Part shown: piece after piece, positions 20,952-33,322 of the stretch
Position numbering within the stretch: the stretch's first letter is position 1
Layout of the letters: every line of letters begins with the position of its first letter
Source: Hermatobates lingyangjiaoensis
Lineage: Eukaryota; Arthropoda; Insecta; Hemiptera; Hermatobatidae
DNA: 64,000 nt
Direction: 5' to 3'
Assembly (NCBI GenBank): GCA_026182355.1
Contig: JAPFBL010000034.1
Coordinates: 1,372,501 to 1,436,500, forward strand
The notes under the pieces: generated by a model
The model's input: the letters and a program-made list of their open reading frames with translations, nothing else
Database searches by the model: none
Told to the model about the DNA's origin: nothing
Position numbers and translations under genes: made by a program

Positions 20952-21047
20952 CTGAGAAATGGGAAACAAAGACTAAGATTTTTCAACCGCAACAAGCGGT
21001 CTTCGTCAGAGTCAAAAACCCAACGAAGTTTTCCCATTTCTTATTGT
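20952..21047. repeat. Shortened head-to-head family A palindrome
   Basis: GAGAAATGGGAAAC on the left is mirrored by GTTTTCCCATTTCTT on the right. The right arm has lost its ribozyme core. Confidence 0.6.
20981..21009 (-). ncRNA. Hammerhead ribozyme motif, family A
   Basis: CTGACGA, GACCG-loop-CGGTT, GAA, then AAATCT for AGATCT. The core is intact; stem III is weakened. Confidence 0.65.
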
Positions 21048-21049
21048 TG

Positions 21050-21590
21050 TATTGTTGTAAGCACATATAATGCTTATTGTACGTGTGTATAAATGTGTAA
21101 TGGTAAAATGTGATAAAGATATCAATCATTGAATAAAAAGGGATAAATTTGAATTCATGAATGTTATTCTCTTATCAGTTTAGTATGCTTATTCGTGATG
21201 AATAGTGTTTTATACACCCAATTATTAAAATATACATTTTAAAACTCCAATGTATTAGGTTACTGTTTTCTATTTCCAAAAATTTAGAATTCTTTCTATA
21301 AAAACTGTTTTTAAAACAAACCATAGCGTTAGGTTTGAAAGTTTTATTTAAACCTGGCTGAAAACTCACCTACTCTCAACAATCAATTACAGTGGTAATT
21401 TAATTTGTTCGACTTACTAATTCAATTTGCTCTGGAACTGAGTTTATGTATTGAAATGGTCGTATGTCCAGACTAATTTTACCATAAGAGTACAATATAA
21501 TTTGATTAATCTGTTTCAGGGATAAAACCTGGGATAAATCGTTAATAAATACTACATTAATATGGGCTTGTTATGGTTGAATGCGTTTAG
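21050..21590. other. AT-rich gene-free stretch
   Basis: Nothing recognised except a family A-like tail (TTTTTATTGTGGTTTGG) at about 21600. Confidence 0.4.
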
Positions 21591-21639
21591 TCGCTTTTGC
21601 ATTTTTATTGTGGTTTGGACGTTGATTTTATTTCACATG

Positions 21640-22386
21640 TTATCAAGACACTTAAATATTAATATAAGCAGAAGTACTCATGCAGTTTTTACTTTAAAAA
21701 AAGGACTATGTCCGAATATCACTATGAATGGCGCTCTCCTTCCAACTGCAGATGTTGTCAGGTACTTGGGATTCTTCATTGACAAACGCTTTACTTGGAA
21801 TCCCCATACTCGACTGAAAAGACTTGACCTAAAACGACGCTACATACTACTGTAAAGACTTCCCGGAAAACATTCAAAATTGACACTCCACATCATAGTA
21901 CTGATATATAAAACATTACTGCGACCTATCTGGACTTACGGACTTGAACTATAGGGTTGTGCAAAACCTTCCAACACTTATAAAATACAATCACTACAAT
22001 CAAAAATCCTCCGTACTATCACTAAGGCACCTTATTATGTCACAAACCACACTTTTCATAGAGACCTAAAAATCGCTTTTATACATTACTTAGTCACTGA
22101 TCGTTACAAGACGTTTTATACCAAACTTTCCTCTCACCCAAATCCACTCGTACAAAACCTTGTTCCTTCCTCACCTTCCCAGAATCCCCCAAGACGACTT
22201 AAGAAAAGATGGTCTAGGGACCTACTGCCATGATGAACCATAATCAGGAAACTAAGTGAAAAGTTGTACCAGTGAATTCCATTCTTCGCTCATGTTTGTC
22301 AAAGTTATTTGTATTACTTGCACTACATATGCTTGTTACGCAACATATGCGTAGTTGTGTATTTAATAAAATATGTTAAAAAAAAT
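21640..22386 (+). pseudogene. Jockey-clade LINE, 3' remnant
   Basis: Translation gives the C-terminal part of a Jockey-type reverse transcriptase: VVRYLGFFIDKRFTWNPH, then ILRTITKAPYYV, HRDLKIAFI and RRLKKRWSRDLL, in the order known for the family. The frame is broken by stops at about 21854 and near 21952. The 5' part, including the catalytic RT motifs, is missing, as usual for truncated LINE copies. The end is near an A-rich tail at about 22366-22388. A family A-like tail lies immediately upstream. Confidence 0.75.
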
Positions 22387-22389
22387 GTT

Positions 22390-22840
22390 TATCAAGAAAT
22401 TTCTTTATGTATATGAATATGCTCAAAAATAATATGCCACGAAATTATTAATAATATAAATGGGAAATAACAAGCATGAGCTGGAGTTTACCTTTTTAGA
22501 TTTAAGCCAAAACACTGAGCGTTCTAAGTTGCAATTATAGGATTGCTGAGAAGCTCAGAGCGTTACATATTTTCATATGCACATAATAAAAACTCCTCCA
22601 GGAAATTTGAGTACACTGGTATTTATAAAATCCCATGTAAATGATGTAAAATAATGATAGCTTAGATTCGTAAATAATTAAAATACGTGTCAAACAACGA
22701 CAACTTAATGCAATTTGAGGTGAACTAATAACGACTTATGTTTACATGCATATAATAAGAATTATTTTAAGCTAAAATTATCACATGTTAATGAATTATA
22801 GATGCTCAGAATTATAATGGAGTTATTTTTTTACTTAAAT
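22390..22840. other. AT-rich gene-free stretch
   Basis: Nothing recognised. Confidence 0.4.
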
Positions 22841-23205
22841 TTAATAGATCAAATACTATAAGCATTAGTAATGGTTTATTCTAGTTAGACTCAGTTTTAA
22901 CGAGAGCAATAGCTTTGTCCACAAGGGTTGACAGCTAACAGATAACTTTTACTTGTTTCTTCCTGAACTCCTTTGTTTACTCCAAATTGACTTGCCCGGC
23001 CTATTGTTCCCTTTCCTTTTTCTTTATGCTCCTTAAAATACCTTTTTTTGTCACCCTCTCTTTACAATACAACACCAGATGTTCTATACCACTTGTTTCA
23101 GTATGAGAGACTGAAAAAGACTAGTTTTGGCTGAAATATCTTAGTCATATTTTTTAAATTTCTTACTTTGATTTAGACGTCTTTTATTTCACAAGTTTTT
23201 TTGTG
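22840..23205 (+). repeat. Solo family A element with leader
   Basis: Matches 58795-59150 along its length. Shared blocks include TTAAATTTAATAG, AAGGGTTGACAGCTA / GAGGGTTGACAGCTA and TTCTT...CTCCTTTGTTT. It ends in a ribozyme relic and the TTATTTCAC tail. This defines a leader of about 270 bp upstream of the family A ribozyme. Confidence 0.6.
23111..23141 (+). ncRNA. Decayed family A hammerhead relic
   Basis: CTGAAAA, GACT-loop-GGCT, GAA, ATATCT. The CTGANGA core is damaged. Confidence 0.45.
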
Positions 23206-23255
23206 AAATATGATTATTTTCGTGTTGTTGTGAGTTTGTATATATATTTATATAA

Positions 23256-23382
23256 AAAGATTTCACATGAACATGTGAAATAACCCAGTTACTGGGTTTT
23301 TGACTCAGACGAAAACCGCTTGTTACGGTTGAAAGATCTTAGTCTTGTTTTCCCATTTCATATTGTGGTTTGATCATTGATA
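23256..23382. repeat. Family A fold-back remnant
   Basis: The left end has only the tail (AGATTTCACATGAACATG), joined to a plus-oriented copy with its ribozyme and tail. Confidence 0.6.
23306..23334 (+). ncRNA. Hammerhead-like core, family A
   Basis: CAGACGA (for CTGACGA), AACCG-loop-CGGTT, GAA, AGATCT, T, AGTC. Confidence 0.55.
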
Positions 23383-23464
23383 TATTTATATATGGGTGAA
23401 TATTTATGTATATATCAACATTCAAGCCAGATTAGAAAATAAGCAAAAAAAAAAAATTAAAATC

Positions 23465-23493
23465 TTTCAAGTGTAACAAGCGGTTTTCGTCAG
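23465..23493 (-). ncRNA. Hammerhead ribozyme motif, family A
   Basis: CTGACGA, AACCG-loop, ACTT in place of GGTT, GAA, AGATT. Stem II is weakened. Confidence 0.55.
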
Positions 23494-23515
23494 AGTCAAA
23501 TGTAGAAATTTCACT

Positions 23516-23544
23516 CCGACGAAGACCGCTTGTTATGGTTGAAA
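23516..23544 (+). ncRNA. Hammerhead-like core, family A
   Basis: CCGACGA (for CTGACGA), GACCG-loop-TGGTT, GAA, AGACCT, T, AGTC. Confidence 0.55.
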
Positions 23545-23594
23545 GACCTTAGTCTTTTATCTGGTGTCTTACTGATATTTAGACGTGATTTTTA

Positions 23595-25025
23595 TTTCAT
23601 ATGTTTATTGGGAAAGTTTGGTTAGGGTTACTTTTTCAAATTGTTTCTACTTCTTTTTTTCTTCGTCCTGAAGTTACTTTCCTTTAACTTTTTCCTACTA
23701 ATTCTTTTTAATATGGCATAGAAATGGCTCCATTTTTGGTTTCCACAAGATGCGGGTACATTATTCTTGGTTTTCTTTTTTCTTTTCTTCTTAAGAAATG
23801 TTTTATGAACTCTTTTCTTCCGATTCAGGAGTTCATCCTTCTTTGTTAGAGGTCTCACTCTGATAACCTAGATGCACGGTTGGGACATAGAAGACAGTCG
23901 CTCGTGCATCGGATGGGTTTGCCATCCAGAACTTAAGAGCTCATCATAATTCATCAACTATAAACGGAGAGTAGCTGAAAAAACTTCTGTCCATGCTATG
24001 TTATTTTATCGTAAAGCAGCGAAGCAAGACGTCACTAAAAACATTTAGACCTTAATTAAGGAATTGTATCATTTATTTCTATTTACTGTTACAGAATATT
24101 ATATGACTAAAAAAAAAACATCCAGAAATATTTAGCTTTACGGTCCAATCAGGCAGAAAGCTTCTTGGCACGTCATAAAAACACGAAAACACAGCTGAAG
24201 TACTTATATTAAAAATTCTCCCTCTTTTTCTTTATTTTTTAATTTTATCTAATGTATTATTTATTGCATACATATTCTGACTTTTAATACGAGTATACTG
24301 ACAATGTAAATAACACTTTTTGAGTTCATTTAATAGAAGAACTATTAATAACATTATTTTTCATAATTTAATCTCAAAATATTTTTTTAAAATGAAGTTT
24401 ATGTACTGTATTCAATGTTATATACTTCGTACAATTCGAATAAATTTAAAATAAAGTAAGAATTTATTTTCAAAATTAAAAAAAATAATTTGTTTTTTAA
24501 ATATTTTGTTTACTTTTACTTAGTGTTAATTTACGTTGGACAAGGATAATGGCAGAGGTAGTTGAAGTAAAGTTAATTAATTATTTCCAGTCTCAGATTC
24601 AATGATGAGTACTTTGGTATTTATCTTTGAGAGTGTAAGTCTCGTTTATTCGCTTTGAAGATTCCAATTTGGCTACCCGGGTACTGGAGTGAGTTATTTG
24701 GTTATATCTTGCTAGGTTAATGCATTTTCACCCACTCCCGCTACCCATTGCCTTAGTTGTTTTCTCAAGCATTCCCTCATTCTGTTCAACTTACCTAATA
24801 CATCTTCAAGCAATGGAAGACAATATTGTTGTTTTCTGTGAATTACTCTGATTATTTTCTGAAACCGCATTGTTCTTGGAGACAGTCCAGCTGGCTTCAG
24901 CCTATATCCAATATCAACGCACCTGCATTCACTTTTATAAATAGGTTTCTTTTTGCTAACAATGCTGCTAAGAGGATAATTCTAAAACAAACCAATATAT
25001 ATTTTTTTAGACGTAGTTTTTTTAC
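23595..25025. other. Gene-free stretch
   Basis: AT-rich. 23840-23960 and 24640-24920 are less AT-rich, but no gene or known repeat was recognised. Confidence 0.4.
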
Positions 25026-25029
25026 TTCA

Positions 25030-25900
25030 CTATAAGCAAAGTACAGTGATCGTGAAAAAAATCGATCACGAGATTTTGACGGAATTATATGTTTTGAGGT
25101 CCCAGAAGTCGTTTTATGAAGTTTTTCCGATCTCTGTGTGTGTGTGTGTGGGTGGGTGAGTGAGTGTGTTAGCATTGCTTGTTACCACTCTACGGTCCAG
25201 AATCTTTGATGGATCAAGTTGATATTTTACACAAAAATGGGCCCCATAGTGTAGATGATCCCTATTATTTGGGAAGAATTATGCATGACGGGTAAGTCAC
25301 TTTTTTACCAAAAACCGTTTTTTAGAAAAAAAATTTTTCTCCTAAACTTTTAACTCTAGAGTTTTGAAATTTTGGCTTTATCTTTGAGGTTACAAACGCA
25401 ATAAACAAAAAATACATTAAGCATTTTAAAACAAGGGGAAATATATTTTTTTTCAATAAAATGTAAAAATTTTGACTTATAATTCAATCTCAATGCTTGT
25501 CAGCATATTGGTCAAGCCCTACCGTTTGACCAATCAAAATGAAACTATGCCTAAATATAGAATATTACGTAGAAAATGAGTTGAGATATTTTTTTTTAAA
25601 ATTGCATTCTTCAAAGGGGCGTTATAGTATGATAAAATATCTCTTTATAAAAAATATAAAAATATCTCTTTATATCTCTGTTATAAAAAAATGTTTTTTT
25701 TTGACGCTAAACGACTGAATAAAAAATCTTGAAAATTTGATCAAAAATGGAACAAAAGATTAGCAATTTATAAAAAAAATTCATGAAATTTTAATCAGGG
25801 CAAATAGCAATAAAGCTATAAAAACTGTTTTTTTATCCTGGACTAAGGGACCACCTGTTTTACTTGTCGAATTTTTGATATTTCTTTAAATTTGTTACAT
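25030..25900 (+). repeat. Dispersed AT-rich repeat, copy 2
   Basis: Shares ordered landmarks with 16940-17790 (inverted) and 29700-30140 (direct), such as CAATCAAAATGAAACT / GATCAAACTAAAATTA and AATTTTAATCAGGGCAAATAG / TTCCGATTACGGCAAAGGGC. It includes a (TG)n run at 25136-25150. Confidence 0.55.
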
Positions 25901-25904
25901 TGAT

Positions 25905-26445
25905 TTAAACTTTTTTGAGCGAATCCACTGAGATAAAATTGATATTTGTAATGATAAAATGTAAATAAGTGATTGACTTATATGAGATATAAGAGGAATA
26001 ATATTATTACATCTAAAAAATCACCGCCAATAAAGATAAAGAAATTTCCTTTCTCTTCCATGGTATGATGGATTTGTCTCGTACAATGCTTTAATAAGTC
26101 TATATATTGAACTCTTGAGGAAAACTTAATATGGCTTAATATTTTAAATTTAAAAATATGGCTTAAATATTCAATATAGAAGGAGGTGAAGTTAACGATG
26201 TAAGAAATCCACTGCCTACTTGAACAAAATCCATGTTCTCTTGTAATTTACATTTCTCTTGTAAAGGAATTACATATCTCTTGTAAATTTTTTACATTGA
26301 CTTTTCGAATATGTTATTACTGCTGTAGTTATACTAATGAGATTATTTGCATCAGCCGTGGGATGTACAAAAATAAGCTTATATATTGATAAGTGGATCA
26401 ATCAGTACCATCTGACTACCTCAGGAATTAAAGAATAATAATAAA
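25905..26445. other. AT-rich gene-free stretch
   Basis: Includes short internal repeats of CTCTTGTAAA (26240-26290). Confidence 0.4.
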
Positions 26446-26449
26446 AATC

Positions 26450-26570
26450 TCCCATTTAGATGTTTACATTATGCTTAAATGAGACATTATATATTATATA
26501 TCCAAGAGGATTGATATTAAATTTACTTATAGTAAAGTTTGTGTAGGCCACTCCAGATATTTTTAGTTCA
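26450..26570 (+). repeat. Dispersed repeat shared with 52875-52985
   Basis: Both loci read CTCC-ATTTAG, ATGA-TAAAT-AGACATTA, TTGATATTAAATTTACTTAT and GT-GCCACTCCAGAT. At 52875 it follows a Jockey LINE end, so this is probably a LINE 3' UTR. Confidence 0.6.
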
Positions 26571-26704
26571 GTTGCAACTTAACACCAGTTCTTAATTAAC
26601 TAACACCAATAATTTTTGCATACAAGGAATTTACATTGTAGATATAAATATAAGTCGATATGTTATCCCAACTACGATAAGTAACCAGAAAGAAAACTAA
26701 GATC

Positions 26705-26732
26705 TTTCGACTGCAAAAGCGGTCTTCGTCAG
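26705..26732 (-). ncRNA. Hammerhead-like core, family A
   Basis: CTGACGA, GACCG-loop-CAGTC, GAA, AGATCT. The loop is one base shorter. Confidence 0.6.
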
Positions 26733-26760
26733 AGTCAAATGATTCAAGTGGTTTTTGACT

Positions 26761-26789
26761 CTGACGAAGATGGCTTGTTACTGTTGAAA
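26761..26789 (+). ncRNA. Hammerhead-like core, family A
   Basis: CTGACGA, GATGG-loop-CTGTT, GAA, AGATCC. Stem II pairing is partly lost. Confidence 0.55.
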
Positions 26790-26829
26790 GATCCTGATTT
26801 CTTACTGTGGTTGGTTGTTATATCACGTC

Positions 26830-27840
26830 TTTGTTGCGAAATCTGGTTAACGTATAAGTCATAGTTTATTGCTCAAAACTGGTACAAATGAGTCATTCAT
26901 CTTGTTCTCAAACAGACTTCTTGATAACACAGTTGACTTTATGTTCCCCATTGAATAATCTTAGTTAGACTTTACTATTCCTTCACAATAACCTTTAGAG
27001 TCTTAATCAGAATGGATGATTTCGATGCTTAATTGAGAGAAATAATTCAAACTTTGAAATGTCAGTTGATTATTTTTATCTTATTTCAGAAAGATACCTT
27101 TTACATAAATTATAATTAAAAAATAAACAAAAACTTGAAATAGTTTCACCATGATATTAGAGTTAGTATTAATCAGAATAATACGATCTATAGTTCTACA
27201 GTAGTGCCATCAGTAATTATATGGTAGTTACTCATTGTAGGGTAAAAAAGCAAATGAAATGGCATTCATATATAGAAGTTTAATAATATAGAAATGTTTA
27301 GAAATATAATAATATAGTTCAAAGATGGGTTTCTTGAGGATTTTTGACCTAAAGAAATAACACTCCTGTTTATACACTGACGTTTCGCCAAAAAAGTGTT
27401 TGACATTGAAGGCTAAAAACAATTTATTCAGGTAGTAAAAGAAATACATCTACGCAATATTAACGAAGAAACAGAAAACACAATAAACCAAACTATAAAC
27501 ACCATATAAAGTAAAAGAAGACCACAAATATAGCCAATGTAATTTTTTTTAAATAAAAAATATGTGTTATTTAAATTAATTACTTTTTATTATGACCAAA
27601 AAAAAAAGATTAAAGTTATTAGTAATATTGGAAAATTCTGTGAGGATATCTTTAACGGAACATTTAAGGAACAATAAGCAAGAAACATAAATTGTTTTTA
27701 GCCTTGAAAATATCAAAACATTTTTGGAAAAACTTCGGCGTATAAACAGGAGTGTTATTTTATTAGACCAAGAATTCTCGAGAAACCCATGTTTAAACTT
27801 TAAGAATCAGTGGTCGAGAAGCTATATCAATATATCTATA
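26830..27840. other. AT-rich gene-free stretch with an internal inverted repeat
   Basis: Around 27320-27425 the segment GGGTTTCTTGAGGA, AAATAACACTCCTGTTTATA, GACGTTTCGCCAAAA and ATTGAAGGCTAAAA is mirrored at 27700-27795 (TTTTAGCCTTGAAAA, TTCGGCGTATAAACAGGAGTGT, TCTCGAGAAACCC). This is a fold-back of about 480 bp. Confidence 0.55.
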
Positions 27841-27924
27841 CAGTTAAAAATATGTCACATAAACACGTGAAACAACAATCAATGATCAAACCACAATAAG
27901 AAATGGGAAAACAAGACAAAGATC

Positions 27925-27953
27925 TTTCAACCGTAACAATCGGTCTTCGTCAG
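27925..27953 (-). ncRNA. Hammerhead ribozyme motif, family A
   Basis: CTGACGA, GACCG-loop-CGGTT, GAA, AGATCT, T. The core is intact. A normal tail and the AACACGTGAAAC end lie at 27856-27900. Confidence 0.7.
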
Positions 27954-27974
27954 AGTCAATAACCCATCTATATG

Positions 27975-29640
27975 GTTATATATAGAAATATGACATAAAA
28001 ACAATAAATCTGCGAAATATCTATTCTGGAACATAATGAAATTAACAAATCATTTCGCGAAAATTTTTCTGTTTGACTGAATGAGCAAATACTTAAGTGC
28101 ACAACTTTTTGAAAATTATTAGTACAAGAAAATTTAGTTCTGTTTTCTTTGTTATTTTTGTTATTTTCTCGTATTTTTTTACATTTCTCTGTTATATTTT
28201 TGATATATTTTCTATATTTATTCTTAGAGCGAATGTAAAGGTCTTTGGCTATGCTTTAGGAACAAAAATATAACACAAAAATGTATCAATTTTTCAATAT
28301 GAAGTAGATGTACACTCTCTACTTCCGTAATGTTTCTAATCAGTTGTACAGACACTCCTCTTCTGGTACGTCTCTGTTTCTTTATTTTTTTTTTGTACCA
28401 TTGATTTTATACTATATATTAACTCTCTGATGTTATTTTATTTTTGTAGTTTATGTCATAAGAAGAACACTACGCGTTGTTTATATTATTAAACTTCTCT
28501 CTGTAGAGACTATTTTATTAACTTTTTTACCCTACAACGGTCAATAGTGTTAGAAAAATAATTTTCCTCAAATTTTCAAACGTGATTCATTCACTGACAA
28601 AAGGATTTTTAATTAACTTTTTTGGTCAATGTTTGAAGTTTATAAAATTTGGCAAAGTTGTTAAAACAAATGAAAGATTAAGTTTTATATATGATTTTAG
28701 TCAAGCAATTGGTGGTGGTAATTCATTGGATAATGGGTTCTTTTAGCATTGTTAATGAATAGAGTCCGAGTAGTTTAATATATTGCGATATTTCATTTAA
28801 TTAGAATTACTTAAAATATTGTCACCGCTTTAATTAGCAGGCGGGTTATTTATTAATGGCATGTGCGGGCAATGAGCGGGAAGGCCATACAACCTTGTCT
28901 CCCTTTGTGCTCCCAGCTAAGCCTTGCATAATGACCACTGAATGCCTTTTACAAAACACCCATTCAAATCACATTGTAATAAATTAAACAAATCTCCTCC
29001 GACTCATTTAGCCCACTTAGAGGAATTTCTTGCTTCCCAGTAATTCTCTGGATACCCTCAGAAAGATAAAATCTACGGCTATAAACATTTTCATGATTTC
29101 ATCCTTTACTTTTCTTTTCGAGTGATACTAAAGCTCTTGTATTAAAAATCTCTCTACAGCCATTCTTTCACCATCACACTAGTTCAAACAAGGAGACAAT
29201 GAGCTATTAAATATCCAATGATACTAAATCCATCAAAAATATTTAGTATAATCCATGTATCAATTATACTAAAATCTAACGCTCTGTTATCAGACAGAAG
29301 TAATTGTAACAAGGTGGTATAATATTTAAAGTCTTAATTGCATTTTAAAATATAAAATGGGAAAGTTCTCAATCAATTACAATTCTTTTTCAAAGCAATT
29401 AGGTATAATTGCATTATTTACATTTTTGTAATAGTAGACGATTAAAAAAGGATTTCTAACTATATCTGTAAGAGCTATTTAAAAGGTTGTCTTTGCATTT
29501 CATTATTACTTATACAGACTCTGAAGCACAGTTATTGCACCATTACATCTCCTAATACATCAAGAATGTAGTATATCTAAGATTTATATTACTATGAAAA
29601 ATTAAATAGAAGCATTGAAGCAAATACGAGCTATTAACTC
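27975..29640. other. Gene-free stretch with a GC-richer, possibly conserved block
   Basis: 28800-29060 lacks simple repeats, is less AT-rich and holds AATTAG, CATAATG and ATTTATTAATGG motifs. It could be a conserved non-coding element. The rest is AT-rich. Confidence 0.3.
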
Positions 29641-29699
29641 CTTATTGTACCATAACTCTCATTTCAGATAACAAATCTTTTTCGCTCTTGCTGTCTTTA

Positions 29700-30140
29700 A
29701 TATTTTTTAAAATTATAAAACTTTAAGTTACACAGAACACGATACAGAAAAATATAAAATTTCTTTAAAATTACTCATACAAGCCATACCCATTGGTCGA
29801 TCAAACTAAAATTATATTTAAAAACAGAGTATTTTGTGAGAGATGAGATGAGGTATTTTTTTGTAAGTTACATTCACCGTAAATAAAAGCTTTACGGTAC
29901 ATTTTATATTTTGAAAAAAATGTTTTTTGAACTCTAAAACATTTGCTATAGAACAATAAAATTTCGTGAAAAAACTAAGCATAAAATTAGCAATTAACAA
30001 AAAAAAAATATTCAGAAAATTCCGATTACGGCAAAGGGCAATAAACAGATAAAAACTGAAAAATCTTCTTCAAAATATACCACTTACGGTACTTGTCAGA
30101 TTTGTTAACTTCTGTGAGGGAGGAAGAGACTGACTGGCTT
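29700..30140 (+). repeat. Dispersed AT-rich repeat, copy 3
   Basis: Parallels 25440-25880 in direct orientation, with shared blocks listed under copy 2. Confidence 0.5.
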
Positions 30141-30144
30141 CTTT

Positions 30145-32700
30145 TATAATAATACAGATTAAAAAATCTTAGCCATGTAAATACGATAACTTTTTTGGAA
30201 AATTTAGGCGCAATTATTAAAGTGTGTTCTGTTACCTGATCAGTGTAATACTGCTCACTAGTTTCAAATGATTCAGCATTTTTGAATTCTTCAGATATCA
30301 AATGAGTTTTGCAAATTTAGACGTAAATAACATTATAACGTCTAAATATAATTTAAGCGTATATATGATTAGACGTAAAGCCCAGATAGAACATTTCAAA
30401 ATATTATTAACAATAAATACTATTTGGTATGTTAACAGCGTATGCACAAAAAATACTGTCCATTAAATAGATACAGAAAAGAGTCAAAATTTAATAGTTA
30501 AAACCTATCATTTACTGAATCACTTGGCCATGAATTGAAAAAAAAAAGAATAATACTTGAATTAGACTTGAATAACATTTGGCCATTTCCATATAGTTTC
30601 TATATTCTAAATTTTTATACAGCCCTATTTCCATAGTGCTAAAGGACACAGACAGGCAGACAAATAAATGCTTGAGTTTTATATTGATAGATGTACCTCT
30701 AGCTAAACTATGTAAAATATAATGGGTACAATTTTTTCTTATGAATACCACTATCTATTAATCGTCTTATTTATACCGGTTATTGATTGACAAGTCACTT
30801 CAAAGAAAGTTGTTTTAAAATTAAAATTATTCCAGATGATTGTGACGGGTTACTGAACATCCAGCACTACTGGTCACTGTTTTTCAACTTTTGTTATTGA
30901 CCAAATGTCAGATTTCGCACTGCAAAATGAGTCACAAATCTCAGATACTTTAGAAAAAGAGATCTACAATAAATGAACTCCTTGATGGTAATAATCTGCT
31001 CAAAATGTCTTTATAATAGCATAGAAAGTGAAATGCAGCGAAAGAAGAATGTCAAGTTCATTATTATGAACCCATTTCTTTGAAGTTTAAGCCTGTTGAA
31101 TTGGCAGATCTCTTATCTTTAGATTGTTGGTGATGGTATGACAATTTTATAAATTTTATTTTGAAAGGTCATTAGAAGCAAAATAGAGCTCTAAATTTCT
31201 ATGATGAACCATGATGAAGCGTAGTGACTACTTAACAAAATGAAGGAGAAACAAATACATCCTGCACATTAAGTTAAATAAAGATACCTTACTCTACGAC
31301 TCCACATGTTGTTCATTTACTGTATTAGATATATCAAACAGAAAAACAACAACAGAACTAACTTCAAATTTCGACATCACCGTATTCAGGAGAAGAAAAG
31401 ATGCGTTCTCCAAGCAACACATTGTTCAAACCAAGAATTAGAAACCATAAGTGTGTGTTCCTATTGAACTTTAGTTGTCCGTTTATGATTGTTTTTTCAT
31501 GACTGAAGTGTATATATACTTAAAGAAGTTATAATTATTTAATAATTATAGTGTAACTCAACTGGCATGTTCATTGCTGGTATATATTCTTAGAAAACAC
31601 TCAGAAAGTTGGTAGAGACCATCTCAGTTACTTCTTGCATTTGCAAATCTTTATTATTAATCTTCCGGGTGAAATTTTACATTCAAGATGTAAGTTAATT
31701 TATGAGATAATTCAGAATTGTTTAAGATATGTTAAAGATATCGCATACGAGAAGATATATTTCTTATTCCCTTTTCCTGCTGTCAGAACACACTTTGACA
31801 CTTTAAAGTTAATCAATGGAAATTTTATAAACACATACTTGTGGAGTCATTCATATTGAAAAGAACATTTGTCTTGTCTTCCTTGTATTTCAAATCTTCA
31901 AAAGTTTATGTTCCAAGGTTTTAGATGATATCGCTTAAAAAAAGAAGATATTGGAAAACTGTCTTTGATTCAGAAACGAAACGAAACAAGCGAAACAAAT
32001 GGAGATGATTTTGACAATTTATCAGTTGCCCATGATAAGCAAAAGAGCTTCACAAACTCTGGGAGATAGATCTTTGTCAGTGGAAGATAAGAAAAATAAT
32101 GGAACAACCAGCAGATAACTGTTACAAGAAAAGAACACCCAGGCTTCTTACACTCCGCCATGACAATAATCGTGTGTAGCACAATTGTAAGTTGCAATAT
32201 AAAACTATGCTATCAAAACTATAGCAGCTCTAGTAAACTGTAGAGGTATAAAAATACTTTATCATACTTGTATACACCTTAATATGTAAAACTAAATTTA
32301 TGGAAAGAACACATATAGAAGAGATTACAAAAACTCATTTGGACATCAGATAGAAAGGAGTGAGCCTCTCCAAAGACAAGTAAAGGAGTCCCTACTGCCT
32401 GATGACACCAGCCGGGGCCTTTTAGAGGTAAAAATGTGCTGGTGCAAGACCTTTTCTGAGCCCCCCTTTCTAACACTGGTCATATTTAGATAACTCAGTG
32501 TCACTGTATTACATGTTCTGAGTAATAAAGAAACTTATTAAAAGGTCTGCTGATTTATAAAGTCAAATAAAAGACCCAAAGATGGCTTCAATTTTATTAT
32601 CATAATAAATCAAATGATTAATAAGTTCATTGAATTTTAACAACTCTTAATAGAAGATAGATATGATTGATTTATTATAGAGTCTGATAAATTATAGAGA
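30145..32700. other. Gene-free stretch
   Basis: AT-rich. 31960-32165 and 32340-32480 are less AT-rich. No gene is supported. A ribozyme relic lies at 31366. Confidence 0.4.
31366..31389 (-). ncRNA. Decayed hammerhead core, family E3
   Basis: Minus strand: CTGAATA, CGGTGATGTC, GAA, ATTT, G. It resembles the family E3 copies at 49882 and 49951. Confidence 0.4.
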
Positions 32701-32780
32701 GTAACAAGATTTCACATAAACACGTAAAATAACAATCAATGATCAAACCACAATATGAAGGGGAAAACAAGACTAAGATC

Positions 32781-32809
32781 TTTCAACCATAACAAGCAGT
32801 CTTCGTCAG
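32781..32809 (-). ncRNA. Hammerhead ribozyme motif, family A
   Basis: CTGACGA, GACTG-loop-TGGTT, GAA, AGATCT. The core is intact. Confidence 0.65.
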
Positions 32810-32822
32810 TTGGTTTTTGACT

Positions 32823-32851
32823 CTGACGAAAACCGCTTGTTACGGTTGAAA
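32823..32851 (+). ncRNA. Hammerhead ribozyme motif, family A
   Basis: CTGACGA, AACCG-loop-CGGTT, GAA, AAATCT, T, AGTC. Stem III has one change. Confidence 0.65.
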
Positions 32852-32899
32852 AATCTTAGTCTTTTTTTCCCTTTTCATATTGTGGTTTGATCATTATAT

Positions 32900-33320
32900 A
32901 GAGTATTCATTTCTTTTTCAACTCAACAGTTAAACAATGTATGTATTAATGCCCATTTTAACTTTGATATTCATGTGCCTCCTAGACTCTTATTGGTCCT
33001 AGTCCGGCTGCAATACCTCTTGAGACTGCACCTCCCTTCTTGTGTATCTGGATGACAAATCCGTTTATACTTCAGATTAAAGAGAATCTGATGACTTGTG
33101 GAAAAAAAACCTGATATCACTTTCAAACTCCCCACATTTTGACTGCTTAGAATTTGTATTATTTTTGTAATTTAAAACTCCATCATTTTTAGTTTCAAAA
33201 ATATTTGCGTTCTCACAACTCTTACCTTGTGATATTAAATTATTCTGAGAAAAGTAAAAGAAAAACTCTTTTCACAATTTATTTTATTAAAATATCCAGT
33301 TTCTTCACCTTGTATTTAAA
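32900..33320. other. AT-rich gene-free stretch
   Basis: Nothing recognised. Confidence 0.4.
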
Positions 33321-33322
33321 AT

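Larger units (their letters stand above)
23461..23590. repeat. Head-to-head palindrome, family A
   Basis: Two cores on opposite strands, 50 bp apart, joined by a short spacer. The tails differ from other copies (TAGACGTGATTTTTATTTCA). Confidence 0.65.
26676..26812. repeat. Head-to-head palindrome, family A
   Basis: Two opposed cores with diverged tails. Confidence 0.65.
32738..32894. repeat. Head-to-head palindrome, family A
   Basis: Arms run from AATGATCAAACCACAATATG to CATATTGTGGTTTGATCATT, nearly perfect. Confidence 0.8.
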
